64,000 bases of DNA, taken from Acidimicrobiales bacterium. Its GTDB lineage: Bacteria > Actinomycetota > Acidimicrobiia > Acidimicrobiales > Aldehydirespiratoraceae. Within the stretch, counting starts at the first letter, position 1, and every line of letters starts with the position of its first letter. The notes under the pieces were generated by a model. That model made no database searches and was not told the DNA's origin. It saw only the letters and a program-made list of their open reading frames with translations. The stretch spans positions 4,234,263 through 4,298,262 of the forward strand of contig JAWPML010000001.1 in the NCBI GenBank assembly GCA_033344915.1. Direction: 5' to 3'. Made by a program: the position numbers and the translations under genes. Of the stretch, positions 24,946 through 32,593 are shown piece by piece.

Positions 24946-25842
24946 TCACGGTCGGTCCGGAGGGTCGTAGGCCTGCTCCCAGCTCCTGCCGCCATCGGAG
25001 CTGTGGAAGATCGCACCGCCGTGGACGGTTGCCCACCAGTCACCGTCGGGATCGACGTAGAACGTCTCCACCTCGTCGCCGGATTCGAGCTCTGCTGTCT
25101 CGGTCCAGGGGCCCTCGGGTCGTTCGGCGCTCCAGATTCGGCCGTCTTCGGCGGCGCCGATGATGTCTCCTGTGGAGGTCCATTCGATCTCGACGAGTGA
25201 CGGCGCGGTGTCCAGGCGGGTCCAGGTCATTGCCCGGTCAGCGCTGGCCCAGACGACGCCGTCGTAGTCGGGGGCCAGCTGCTGGTCAGGGTCGTCAGGG
25301 TTGACCGCAAGGTCGCGGGCTTCGACTGCACCGAGCTCTGACCAGTCTCCGCTGGCCTGGTCGAGAAACCAGATCCGGCCGCCGGTCTCGGCCGCAAACA
25401 GACCGATGTCGGTCGGGACGAGCGCGTGGAAATCGGCTGCGCCGAGCAGGCCGACGATCTGCCAGCTCTGCCCGCTGTCGATGCTGCGGGCGAGACCGAG
25501 GAACGGCGGACGGCCCTCGACTCGGTAACGCTCGATCAAGAGGTTCGGATGACCCGAAGCGATCAGGGTGTCGGCCTCGGCCGCCATCGCCATGAGGTCG
25601 TGCTGTTCATCGCCGACCAAGACGGCGCGATTCTCACCCTCGATACGGTAGAGCCCCGTGTGGCTGGCGACCAACAGCTCGCCGTCCGGCTCGAGGACGA
25701 GGTCGTGGATGTGACCGAGGTCTCCAGCCTGGGCAACCCTGACCGGGTCGTCGGATCCGCAGCCGGCGGCGACGATCACCATGACCAGCACGAGAGGAAC
25801 GAAACGGGCCGGCACGGGAACCGCCGGTCGACGAGAGGTCAT
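24946..25842 (-). CDS. BNR/sialidase-like beta-propeller lipoprotein
   Basis: A 298-residue exported lipoprotein: signal peptide with lipobox VAAGC (Cys28), then repeats with Asp-box-like motifs ('SIDSGQSWQIV', 'HSSDGGRSWEQAY', 'SADRAMTWTRL') and 'HIHDLVLEPDGELLVASHTGLYR', matching the F510_1955-type glycosylhydrolase-like family. The propeller fold is clear; catalysis is not demonstrated. It follows the thioredoxin-like selenoprotein candidate by 21 bases in the same direction, so the two are probably co-transcribed. Confidence 0.8.
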   Translation of the reverse strand: MTSRRPAVPVPARFVPLVLVMVIVAAGCGSDDPVRVAQAGDLGHIHDLVLEPDGELLVASHTGLYRIEGENRAVLVGDEQHDLMAMAAEADTLIASGHPNLLIERYRVEGRPPFLGLARSIDSGQSWQIVGLLGAADFHALVPTDIGLFAAETGGRIWFLDQASGDWSELGAVEARDLAVNPDDPDQQLAPDYDGVVWASADRAMTWTRLDTAPSLVEIEWTSTGDIIGAAEDGRIWSAERPEGPWTETAELESGDEVETFYVDPDGDWWATVHGGAIFHSSDGGRSWEQAYDPPDRP

Positions 25843-25863
25843 GGGGCTGTGTCGTCCGTTGGA

Positions 25864-26346
25864 TCAGGAGGTGAGATCATCGAGTCGCTCGGTCAGGCCG
25901 TCGACGCCGAGGGCGCCGACGTGCGTCGTCGTTGCGCCGTCGGCATCCATGAACACGAACGACGGCTGGGTCGAGATCTCGAAGTCTCGCCAGACCGATC
26001 CATCCGAGTCGACCGCGTGCTCGAATGCACCAACATCGAACGTGTCGATGAACTCGTCTATTGCGGACAGGTCATCTCGCCCTGCGACGCCGACGAAGTC
26101 GACCCGGTCTCCGTAGATTCTGTGCACCTCTGCGACCGCAGGGGCTTCCGCTCGACACGTCGGTCACCACGGAGCCCAGAACCACAAGAGGGTGTCGGTG
26201 CCTTCCAGGGAGTTGAAGTCGACCTGGCCGCCGGTCGCGGTGGAGACGAGACGCTCGGTCGCCGCCGCATCGCTCGGTTCGTCGGCGCCACATGCAGTCG
26301 CCGCGAGCAGTGCGAGGGCGGTGAGCAGGAACCAGGGTGATCGCAC
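25864..26346 (-). CDS. Thioredoxin-like lipoprotein, candidate selenoprotein (UGA at codon 61)
   Basis: Reading through one in-frame TGA (26166-26164) gives a 160-residue protein. A lipoprotein signal peptide ends ATAC (Cys19). The thioredoxin active site reads FWAPW-U-PTCRAEAPAV, where U replaces the first Cys of the WCxxC motif. After the TGA the family pattern continues without a break ('RIYGDRVDFVGVAGRD', 'STQPSFVFMDADG' with the cis-Pro) to the C-terminus. A hairpin with a GGUC loop follows the TGA. It should act as an extracytoplasmic thiol reductase. The alternative is a nonsense mutation, but the exact position at the catalytic Cys argues for Sec. Confidence 0.8.
26130..26141 (-). promoter_or_regulatory. 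SECIS-like hairpin after the thioredoxin UGA
   Basis: In the mRNA, CUGC-GGUC-GCAG forms a perfect four-base-pair stem, with further pairing outside across one bulged A. The loop GGUC begins 30 bases from the U of the UGA. SelB-recognised bacterial SECIS hairpins carry GGUC in the apical loop, usually about 22 bases from the UGA, so the distance is somewhat longer here. This is inference from sequence only. Confidence 0.55.
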
Positions 26347-26365
26347 GGCGGTGATCCTAACGGCC

Positions 26366-26382
26366 TACTACAGCCAGTCGTA
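26366..26382. promoter_or_regulatory. BlaI/CopY-type operator between the thioredoxin and multicopper oxidase genes
   Basis: TACTACA-GCC-AGTCGTA matches the island consensus TACGACA-nnn-TGTCGTA at six of seven positions in each arm. It lies 20 bases upstream of the minus-strand thioredoxin start and 31 bases before the plus-strand oxidase start, so it could control both. Confidence 0.65.
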
Positions 26383-26412
26383 GGCGGCGCCGGAAGACAT
26401 TAGGTTGGTGCC

Positions 26413-27813
26413 GTGAATCGATCGGGCGTTGCCGCTGTTGTCGCTGTCGCGCTCGGAGTGGCCGGAGCCGTCTACTACGCCCTCGGGGACCCGTCCGAGC
26501 CGGGAACTGGCGATCGCGCGGCTGTGCTGGCGGACTTCGCCGGAGCCTATCCGCTGTCGCTTTCGGCATCGGGGGAGATCAGGGAGTTCGACCTCGTCGC
26601 CGAGCCGACCACGCTCGCGCTGGCGGACGGCATGGATGTCGAGGCGTGGGCCTACAACGGCAGCGTTCCGGGCCCGGAGATTCGTGTCGAGTTGGGCGAC
26701 ACAGTGGTTGTCAACCTCGACAATCAACTCCCACAGGCCACGTCGATCCACTGGCACGGTGTTCGCGTCCCGAACGCGATGGACGGCGTCCCTGGAGTCA
26801 ACCAGGCGGCGATCGAGCCGGGCGGTGCGTTCCGCTACGAGTTCGTGCCCAAAGACGCCGGCACGTTCTGGTTTCATTCGCACAACAGAGGGTCTGAGCA
26901 GATCGAGCGGGGGCTGTACGGAAGCCTCGTGGTGGTCGACCCGGACGAGCCTCACTACGACCAGGACCTCGTGTGGATGATCGACGATTGGTTGCTCAAC
27001 CGCGATGGCTCTCTCTTCGAGGGATTCAACGAGATGCCCGACATCACCCACAACGGTCGGTGGGGCAACGTCGTCACGACGAACGGGGTCGTCTTCCCGA
27101 CCCTGACAGCGCGGCCGGGCGAACGCATCCGGGTTCGGATGGTCAACGCCAGCAATGCGAGGGTGATGGCGCCCGTGTTCGACGGCGTGGCTCCCCGGGC
27201 CATAGCGGTCGACGGAATGCTGGCTCGCGAGCCCTTCGACGGAAACGGTGTTGTTCTTGCTCCTGGCAACCGGGTCGACATCGAGTTCGAGATGCCCGAC
27301 GGGCCGGTCCGGGTGTCCGAGAGCTTCAACGGCGAAGGATTCGACATCGCAACGATCGATCCTCACGGTGCTCCGGTCGCAGCTGTCGGGCAGGTCGTGT
27401 CGCCGGTGAACCGGGAAGTCCCCGAGACCGCCGCGCTCGCTGACCTCGAAATCGACCACGAGTACTCGCTCGACTTCCTGGCCGGCATGATGTCGCCGCA
27501 GTGGGGATTCAACGGTCGCAGCTACGCCGACGCCGAGACGCTCACCATCGAGTCCGACCGCATCCACACCTTTCGGCTGAAGAACGACTCGCAGGCCCTC
27601 CACCCGATTCACTTCCATGGCCAGTTCTTCATGGTCACGGCGATCGACGGCGAACCCATCGACGAGGGGCACTTCCGTGACACCGTTCTCGTGTATTCGA
27701 ACCAAACCGTCGACATCGCAATGCGGGCCACCGATGAAGGGCTGTGGGCAGTGCACTGCCACATCCAGGAGCACGCGGAAGCCGGGATGATGACTCTGCT
27801 CGAGGTCCAGTGA
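26413..27813 (+). CDS. Multicopper oxidase
   Basis: A 466-residue protein with an N-terminal membrane segment and two to three cupredoxin domains. All copper motifs are present: H113-W-H115 (HWHGVRVPNAMDG), H155-S-H157 (WFHSHN), H397/H400/H402 (HPIHFHG) and H448-C-H450 ... H454 ... M459 (HCHIQEHAEAGM). It therefore has a complete type 1 site and trinuclear centre. It probably oxidises Cu(I) or a phenolic/metal substrate outside the cell. GTG start right after a BlaI-type operator. Confidence 0.93.
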   Translation: MNRSGVAAVVAVALGVAGAVYYALGDPSEPGTGDRAAVLADFAGAYPLSLSASGEIREFDLVAEPTTLALADGMDVEAWAYNGSVPGPEIRVELGDTVVVNLDNQLPQATSIHWHGVRVPNAMDGVPGVNQAAIEPGGAFRYEFVPKDAGTFWFHSHNRGSEQIERGLYGSLVVVDPDEPHYDQDLVWMIDDWLLNRDGSLFEGFNEMPDITHNGRWGNVVTTNGVVFPTLTARPGERIRVRMVNASNARVMAPVFDGVAPRAIAVDGMLAREPFDGNGVVLAPGNRVDIEFEMPDGPVRVSESFNGEGFDIATIDPHGAPVAAVGQVVSPVNREVPETAALADLEIDHEYSLDFLAGMMSPQWGFNGRSYADAETLTIESDRIHTFRLKNDSQALHPIHFHGQFFMVTAIDGEPIDEGHFRDTVLVYSNQTVDIAMRATDEGLWAVHCHIQEHAEAGMMTLLEVQ

Positions 27814-27835
27814 GGTCGTGCCCGACTCGATGTTC

Positions 27836-27963
27836 TGGGTTGGCGGTAGAGCGTGCTGATTTCCGGTCCGATCCATCAGGAATGGGTAGTCCAGCCGATG
27901 ACGATGAACGCATCCACCTCTTCGTTGGTTCTCTTGGATGCTGACCGATAGCACTTCGAGGCG
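27836..27963 (-). pseudogene. Redoxin paralogue remnant, C-terminal part (disrupted by IS3)
   Basis: The minus strand reads 'EVLSVSIQEN' and 'LDYPFLMDRTG', matching 'EVLSVSIQEP' and 'LDYQFLMDRTG' of the redoxin at 37322-37885, but with frameshifts and no proper end. The N-terminal part of the same gene, with the 'QRIRWA' region, lies on the other side of the IS (29233-29297). The middle, including the active site, is missing. It is the relic of a second copy of that selenoprotein candidate. Confidence 0.7.
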
Positions 27964-28032
27964 CTGGGGTCTGCCGCGGTTGGAGGTGACAACTGATCTG
28001 GCTTGCTTCGGCGGGCCTGGAAGGATGTCACT

Positions 28033-28326
28033 ATGCCCAAGCCCTATCCGAAGGAGTTCCGCGACGACGTCGTGCGGGTCGCTCGCCAACGCGGTCCGGG
28101 AGTAACGCTCGAGTCGGTCGCCGAGGATTTCGGGATCCACGCGATGACGTTGTCGAAGTGGATCCGCCAAGCGGCGATCGATGCCGGCGAGAAGACCGGC
28201 GTCACCTCCGCGGAAGCGAAAGAGAATCGGGAGCTGCGCCGCCGGGTGAAGCTCCTCGAGCAAGAGAACGAGGTGCTGCGCCGTGCGGCTGCGTATCTCG
28301 GGCAGGCGAACCTGCCCCCAAAATGA
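28033..28326 (+). CDS. IS3-family transposase OrfA (helix-turn-helix)
   Basis: A 97-residue protein starting MPKPYPKEFRDDVVRVARQ. The HTH ('TLESVAEDFGIHAMTLSKWIRQA') is followed by a leucine-zipper-like helix ('ENRELRRRVKLLEQENEVLRRAAAYL'). Binds the IS ends. The stop overlaps the orfB ATG (ATGA), with orfB in the -1 frame, so both re-initiation and the -1 frameshifting typical of IS3 are possible. Confidence 0.92.
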   Translation: MPKPYPKEFRDDVVRVARQRGPGVTLESVAEDFGIHAMTLSKWIRQAAIDAGEKTGVTSAEAKENRELRRRVKLLEQENEVLRRAAAYLGQANLPPK

Positions 28327-29201
28327 TGTTCCCGGTCGTTCGCGACCTTGCCGCTGACGGGATCCCCGTCACGGTGACGTGCCGGGTGTTGAAGCTGTGT
28401 CGCCAGCAGTACTACCGCTGGCTCGATCAGCCGTTCACCGATGCCGAGCTCGATGAGGCCTATGTGGCGAACGCGGTGTTCGACGCGCATCGCGACGACC
28501 CGGAGTTCGGGTATCGGTTCCTCGCCGATGAAGTCCGCGCCGCCGGCCACATCGACGTCGGTGACCGAACGGTGTGGCGCATCGCCAGCGAGAACGGCTG
28601 GTGGTGCAGCTTCGGCAAGAAGAAGACCCGCAAGAAGTCATCGCCAGCGACGGCTGCGCACGACGATCTGGTCCGCCGCGAGTTCTCAGCCGATGGCCCG
28701 AATCAGGTGTGGGTTGCGGACTTGACGGAGCATCGCAGCGCCGAAGGCAAGATCTACTGCTGCGCGATCAAGGACCTGTGGTCGAACCGGATCGTGGGCT
28801 GGGCCATCGACGAACGAATGAAGGCCCGCCTCGTGGTCGCTGCGATCGAGATGGCCGCCGCCCGGCGAGGCGATGTCGCCGGCTGCATTCTGCATTCGGA
28901 CAGGGGTAGCCAATTTCATTCACGGAAGGTCCACCGGGCACTCACGAGGCATCGCATGGTCGGCTCGATGGGCCAAGTCGGCACTGCGGCCGACAACGCC
29001 GCTATGGAGTCCTTCTTCTCGCTACTGCAGAAGAACGTGCTCAACACCCGCCGCTGGGAAACTCGCGACGAGCTTCGCATCGCGATCGTCACCTGGATCG
29101 AACGCACCTACCACCGCCGCCGACGCCAACCCGCCCTCGGCCGATTGACCCCCGAAGAATACGAAACCATCATGACCCCACCCGCGGCCCTCGCCGCATA
29201 A
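28323..29201 (+). CDS. IS3-family transposase OrfB (DDE integrase)
   Basis: A 292-residue DDE enzyme: HTH_21 region at the N-terminus ('YRFLADEVRAAGHIDVGDRTVWRIA'), then the rve catalytic core with 'NQVWVADLTEH' (first Asp), 'ILHSDRGSQF' (second Asp) and 'NAAMESFFSLLQKN' (Glu). The ending 'TWIERTYHRRRRQPALGRLTPEEYE' is typical. All catalytic residues are present and the length is normal, so the element is likely functional. Confidence 0.93.
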   Translation: MMFPVVRDLAADGIPVTVTCRVLKLCRQQYYRWLDQPFTDAELDEAYVANAVFDAHRDDPEFGYRFLADEVRAAGHIDVGDRTVWRIASENGWWCSFGKKKTRKKSSPATAAHDDLVRREFSADGPNQVWVADLTEHRSAEGKIYCCAIKDLWSNRIVGWAIDERMKARLVVAAIEMAAARRGDVAGCILHSDRGSQFHSRKVHRALTRHRMVGSMGQVGTAADNAAMESFFSLLQKNVLNTRRWETRDELRIAIVTWIERTYHRRRRQPALGRLTPEEYETIMTPPAALAA

Positions 29202-29232
29202 CCAACCTGTCACCTCCAACCGCGGCAGACCC

Positions 29233-29297
29233 CTGGGACGATCACCGCCGTGGCGGTCGCCCAGCGGATGCGCTGTGGGCGTTGCCGTGCGCGCCGG
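29233..29297 (-). pseudogene. Redoxin paralogue remnant, N-terminal part
   Basis: This stretch matches the membrane-anchor coding region of the redoxin gene near 37778-37845 ('AGCGGATGCGCTGT' is shared), with a 3-base insertion. It is the 5' side of the gene whose 3' side lies left of the IS. At 29298-29301 it is joined directly to a fragment copied from another gene. Confidence 0.65.
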
Positions 29298-29300
29298 AGT

Positions 29301-29584
29301 CGGCCCGTGGTCTGCTGCGTTGGCGCCGCCAGCTCGCCATCTGGTTCGCCCTGACCGCGACACTACACGCAGTGTTGATTCTCGACGGCTGGGCTCGCTG
29401 GAGCCTCCGTCGCTTCCTTGGCTATGAGTTCATTCCCCAACTCGGCCGCGAGGCCCGCCTCGAACCCGGCTTCGGACTGGCCGACCTCGTCGGCTCGGTA
29501 GCCCTGCTCCTCGCTCTCGTCCTCGGAGCCACCTCCTCGGATTGGGCACTGCGACGAATGGGCCGACCCGCCTGGACCTGGTAG
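29301..29584 (+). pseudogene. Fragment duplicated from the heme-binding membrane protein gene at 42111-42938
   Basis: Positions 29301-29581 match 42409-42689 without a gap and with few substitutions. The readable frame ('LLRWRRQLAIWFALTATLHAVLILDGWARW...') stops at once after the match ends, lacking the start and the C-terminal half of the parent. It is a non-functional segmental duplication. Confidence 0.85.
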
Positions 29585-29629
29585 ACGTCTCGTGCTTGGG
29601 CGTCTCGCTCGCGGGTTGCCTTCAACCCC

Positions 29630-29654
29630 ACATGTGCTTCATTGAAGCACATGT
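29630..29654. promoter_or_regulatory. Palindromic operator overlapping the antitoxin start
   Basis: A perfect 25-base palindrome with 12-base arms ACATGTGCTTCA and TGAAGCACATGT around a single T. The antitoxin ATG (29651) is inside the right arm. Phd/YefM antitoxins autoregulate by binding such dyads, so this is the probable operator. Confidence 0.7.
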
Positions 29655-29914
29655 CTGAAGTTGGGATCCGTGCGCTCAAGCAGAACGCGTCGGCGGTGGT
29701 CGCTCAGGCTGTAGCTGGGGAGACGGTGACGATCACGGATCGTGGCCGTCCTGTTGCTCGGATGTCGGCGATTCCGAAGTCGCGTATACGAGGGTTGATC
29801 GACGAAGGAAGTGCTCGACCGGCGCGCGACAGGTTGATCGATCTGGCGGCCCCCGAGCCCGGGCCCGCCATGTCGCGCGCGCTGTTGGAGATGAGAGACG
29901 ACGAGCGGTACTGA
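29651..29914 (+). CDS. Phd/YefM-family antitoxin
   Basis: An 87-residue protein: 'SEVGIRALKQNASAVVAQAVAGETVTITDRGRPVARMSAI' is the Phd/YefM DNA-binding fold. The C-terminal tail ('EMRDDERY') would wrap the toxin. It should neutralise the VapC-type protein encoded 2 bases downstream and repress the pair through the palindrome over its own start. Confidence 0.88.
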   Translation: MSEVGIRALKQNASAVVAQAVAGETVTITDRGRPVARMSAIPKSRIRGLIDEGSARPARDRLIDLAAPEPGPAMSRALLEMRDDERY

Positions 29915-29915
29915 G

Positions 29916-30164
29916 GTGGCGTTCTATGTTGATACGTCGGCGTTGGTCAAGTTGGTGGTAGCCGAGCCAGAGACAGTCCACGTCACGCCAGCGGTGTTCG
30001 AGAGTGCTGGCAGGCTTGATCCGTCCGGGCTGCGGTCGCTCGACGCGATTCATCTCGCTTCAGCGCTCGACCTTGGCGACGACCTCGACGGACTGATCAC
30101 CTACGACGACAGCCTGGCAGATGCAGCGGTCTCGAACGGTGTCCCCGTCGTGGCGTCTCGATGA
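29916..30164 (+). CDS. VapC-type PIN toxin with an internal deletion
   Basis: The N-terminus MAFYVDTSALVKLVVAEPE has the first PIN Asp and the C-terminus has 'LRSLDAIHLASALDLGDDLDGLITYDDSLADAA' with the later Asp residues. Only 82 residues remain against about 130 for the family. The middle part, which should hold the conserved Glu of the active site, is missing between residues 19 and 22. It is probably an inactive toxin kept with its antitoxin. Confidence 0.75.
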   Translation: MAFYVDTSALVKLVVAEPETVHVTPAVFESAGRLDPSGLRSLDAIHLASALDLGDDLDGLITYDDSLADAAVSNGVPVVASR

Positions 30165-30272
30165 CTAGTGCCAGGGATGTCGCGTTGTTCAATGGCATCC
30201 AGCACCCTGGAGCGGCTTTCCACAAGCACCCGAGGGCCGGTGGCGAGCCGTGCGCAACGGCCGCGCAATCGT
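30165..30272. other. Short gap after the toxin gene
   Basis: No gene, hairpin or promoter can be supported here; the convergent toxin and TlpA genes both end at its edges. Confidence 0.4.
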
Positions 30273-30842
30273 TCAGCTCACCGCCGCGAGCAGCTCCTCA
30301 AGGCGGTCTTCGGTCAGGACGCCGTCGTGGCGGGCGACGAGTCGGCCGTCGCGCCCAACGATCAGAGTCGCAGGAAGGCCGACCAGGTCAACGAGCGCTC
30401 CGATGCTTCCGTCGGCATCGAGAAGATTCGGGTAGGGGACGGCGAACTCGCGGATGAACTCGTCAGCGTCTTCACGACGGTCTTCGCTTGCCACACCGAG
30501 AAACGCCACCGAGCCCTCAAGTTCGACGGCCGCAGCGACCAGGATCGGCATCTCGGACCGGCAAGGTGCACACCACGAGGCCCAGTAGTTCACCACGACC
30601 GGCATGCCGTCTAACGACGCAAGGATGCGACGGAACTCGTCGGCATCCGCGTCCGCCGGCGCGCCGGCTGGTGGCACGCTGCCGGCAACCGGCGCCGCGA
30701 GCATCCGCTGCGTGCCCGCCGCTTCGCCACAACCCGCCGCGACAAGACCCAAGCAGAGCGCAAGGCCGCACGCAGCCAGCCGGGAGCCCGCATCCCTCGG
30801 CCACGCCGCAGCATCGGTGGGCGAGGTGCGGGGATGGTTCAA
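30273..30842 (-). CDS. TlpA-like thioredoxin lipoprotein
   Basis: A 189-residue protein with a lipoprotein signal (VAAGC, Cys38) and a TlpA/thioredoxin fold. The active site is WASWCAPC with Cys91 and Cys94, an ordinary dithiol site unlike the Sec candidate nearby. The cis-Pro loop reads 'VGLPATLIVGRDG'. Last gene of the cytochrome oxidase operon. It may reduce apocytochrome or CuA cysteines. Four-base overlap with ctaB. Confidence 0.9.
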   Translation of the reverse strand: MNHPRTSPTDAAAWPRDAGSRLAACGLALCLGLVAAGCGEAAGTQRMLAAPVAGSVPPAGAPADADADEFRRILASLDGMPVVVNYWASWCAPCRSEMPILVAAAVELEGSVAFLGVASEDRREDADEFIREFAVPYPNLLDADGSIGALVDLVGLPATLIVGRDGRLVARHDGVLTEDRLEELLAAVS

Positions 30843-31717
30843 ATGCCCGACCAGACGCCCTGTGCCCCGACGGCCGCGAATACGACCGCGAGGTAGGTGA
30901 TGCTGACCCGGAAGAAGCGCATGGCCCGCTCCTCATCGAGCTGATACGCGGCGGTGATGAACCACACGCCAGCGGCGATCGCACCGATGCCATATACGGC
31001 GCCAACGTCGTCTCCAGACATCGGGGTCAGTGACACGAGAACGGTCGCCCACGTGTAGAGGCGAATCTGGCTCAAGGTGCGGTCGATCCCCGCCACGACC
31101 GGGAGCATCGGTACACCGACCCCGCGATAGTCCTCGCGGTAGTGGATGGCCAACGCCCAGAAGTGTGGCGGCGTCCACAGACAGACGACGAGGAAGAGCG
31201 CGAATGCCGCCGAGGACAGTTCGCCAGTCACGGCGACCCAGCCGACCAACACCGGAACTGCGCCAGCAATGCCACCTATCACGATGTTCTGCGCGGTGCG
31301 ACGCTTGAGGATCATGGTGTAGACCACGACATAGAAGCCGAGCGCACCCGTCGTCAGCCACGCGGCAGCGGCGCCGACCTGCCACCACAGTACGCCGTGA
31401 CCAAGCGCCCCGAGCGCGAGTCCGAAGACAAGCGCGTTCGTGACCGGGATCGCGCCGGTCACGAGTGGTCGGCTCGCCGTGCGCTCCATCGCAGCGTCGA
31501 TGTCGCGGTCCCAGACCATGTTCAACACGTTGGCGCCGCCCGCCGAGAGCGTCCCACCAAGTACCGTCGCGGCCACCAGAGCCGTCCCTGGCCAACCGGG
31601 GGCGGCCAAGACCATGACCGGGACCGTCGTCACAAGCAGCAGTTCGATGATTCTCGGTTTGGTCAGCGCGACATAGTCGCGGACGCTGGACGTGTGCGTG
31701 GCGGTCACGGCGTCCAC
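30839..31717 (-). CDS. ctaB: Heme O synthase (protoheme IX farnesyltransferase)
   Basis: A 292-residue UbiA-family membrane enzyme. The first Asp-rich motif is NVLNMVWDRDIDAAMERTASRPL, and the second region 'HYREDYRGVGVPMLPVV' carries the YKxD-like substrate site. 'LTKPRIIELLLVTTVP' is the characteristic start. Adds the farnesyl group to heme B to make heme O for the aa3 oxidase encoded upstream. Confidence 0.94.
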   Translation of the reverse strand: MDAVTATHTSSVRDYVALTKPRIIELLLVTTVPVMVLAAPGWPGTALVAATVLGGTLSAGGANVLNMVWDRDIDAAMERTASRPLVTGAIPVTNALVFGLALGALGHGVLWWQVGAAAAWLTTGALGFYVVVYTMILKRRTAQNIVIGGIAGAVPVLVGWVAVTGELSSAAFALFLVVCLWTPPHFWALAIHYREDYRGVGVPMLPVVAGIDRTLSQIRLYTWATVLVSLTPMSGDDVGAVYGIGAIAAGVWFITAAYQLDEERAMRFFRVSITYLAVVFAAVGAQGVWSGI

Positions 31718-31718
31718 C

Positions 31719-32543
31719 TCAGGCCGCCAGCACGACCAACTTCGCTCGCATGCCCGCGTCCCAGTGCGCGCCGCGTCCTTGGAAACATCCGATCTCCCAT
31801 GTGCCGAGTGCGTCGTCAGGGATCGTGATGGTGACTCGTGCGATCTCCCCGGCGCGGCGCACCACCATGAAACCGGCGTGCGCTTCGCCGTCGTCGTCCG
31901 CGTGCTCCTCGCCGTCCATGTCCGTGTCGCTCATGTCCGTGTCGCTCATGTCCGTGTCGCTCATGTCCGTGTCGCTCATGTCCGTGTCGCTCATGTCCAT
32001 GTCGTCCGCGTGCTCCTCGCCGTCCATGTCCGTGTCGCTCATGTCCATGTCGCTCATGTCCATGTCGTCCGCGTGCTCCTCGCCGTCCATGTCCGTGTCG
32101 CTCATGTCCGTGTCGCTCATGTCCATGTCGCTCATGTCCATGTCGCTCATGTCCATGTCGCTCATGTCCATGTCGCTCATGTCCATGTCGCTCATGTCCA
32201 TTCCCGCGCCCATGAACATTCCCGCACCCGGTGGCTCCACCACTGGTGTCAATCCTTCGAAGAGATCGTGTTCGAATCCGTTGGGGTAACCGAGAGTGGT
32301 GGTCTGCAGATTGCGCCCGACCATGAACTCGTGCTCATTCGCACCCTCGTTCACCAACACGAACGTGATCGTCTCGCCGGCCACGACTTCGATGACGTCG
32401 AGACCGAAGTTGAACTCGGTGAGGTCGATCACGACCTCACCAGTCGCATCCGGACGGACGACGACCTCATCGCCGCCCATGCCACAGCCTGCTCCGAAGA
32501 GGGCAGACACTGTCGTCACTGCCGTTATCGCTCTCATACGCAT
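31719..32543 (-). CDS. Cupredoxin-like lipoprotein with Met/Asp/His repeats
   Basis: A 274-residue lipoprotein (lipobox FGAGC, Cys20). It has a cupredoxin fold split by a repeat insert. The type 1 copper ligands are His71 (NEHEFMVG), Cys253, His260 and Met265 (GCFQGRGAHWDAGM). Between them, residues about 110-225 hold 14 MDMSD/TDMSD pentapeptides and three TDMDGEEHAD blocks, rich in Met, Asp and His, likely to bind several copper ions. It lies between coxIII and ctaB, suggesting a copper store or donor for the oxidase. Confidence 0.82.
   Translation of the reverse strand: MRMRAITAVTTVSALFGAGCGMGGDEVVVRPDATGEVVIDLTEFNFGLDVIEVVAGETITFVLVNEGANEHEFMVGRNLQTTTLGYPNGFEHDLFEGLTPVVEPPGAGMFMGAGMDMSDMDMSDMDMSDMDMSDMDMSDMDMSDTDMSDTDMDGEEHADDMDMSDMDMSDTDMDGEEHADDMDMSDTDMSDTDMSDTDMSDTDMSDTDMDGEEHADDDGEAHAGFMVVRRAGEIARVTITIPDDALGTWEIGCFQGRGAHWDAGMRAKLVVLAA
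31890..32206. repeat. 15-bp tandem repeat inside the cupredoxin gene
   Basis: Units of 15 bases (plus strand CATGTCCGTGTCGCT or CATGTCCATGTCGCT) repeat about 14 times. They are interrupted three times by a block encoding TDMDGEEHAD. The array stays in frame, so copy number can change without breaking the protein. Confidence 0.9.
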
Positions 32544-32593
32544 CGAACCACTCCTCGGAATTATGCGCGGGAGTCAGATGCCCCCGTTCGTTG

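Larger units (their letters stand above)
27967..29232 (+). mobile_element. IS3-family insertion sequence
   Basis: The 1266 bp element has perfect terminal inverted repeats of about 25 bases (GGGTCTGCCGCGGTTGGAGG at 27967-27986 and its complement ending at 29232). It is flanked by a 3-base duplication CTG (27964-27966 and 29233-29235), the size expected for IS3. It contains orfA and orfB on the plus strand. It interrupts a redoxin pseudogene. Confidence 0.93.

Noticed and set aside
25864-26346. Treating the three TGA-interrupted thiol genes as simple pseudogenes
   Set aside because: Each has exactly one TGA at the catalytic Cys, otherwise intact coding sequence on both sides, and two have GGUC-loop hairpins. 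Random decay would not choose the same functional position three times.
26368-28263. A 631-codon minus-strand open frame opposite the multicopper oxidase
   Set aside because: It has no family signature and covers a gene with complete copper motifs. Long antisense frames are expected in high-GC coding DNA.
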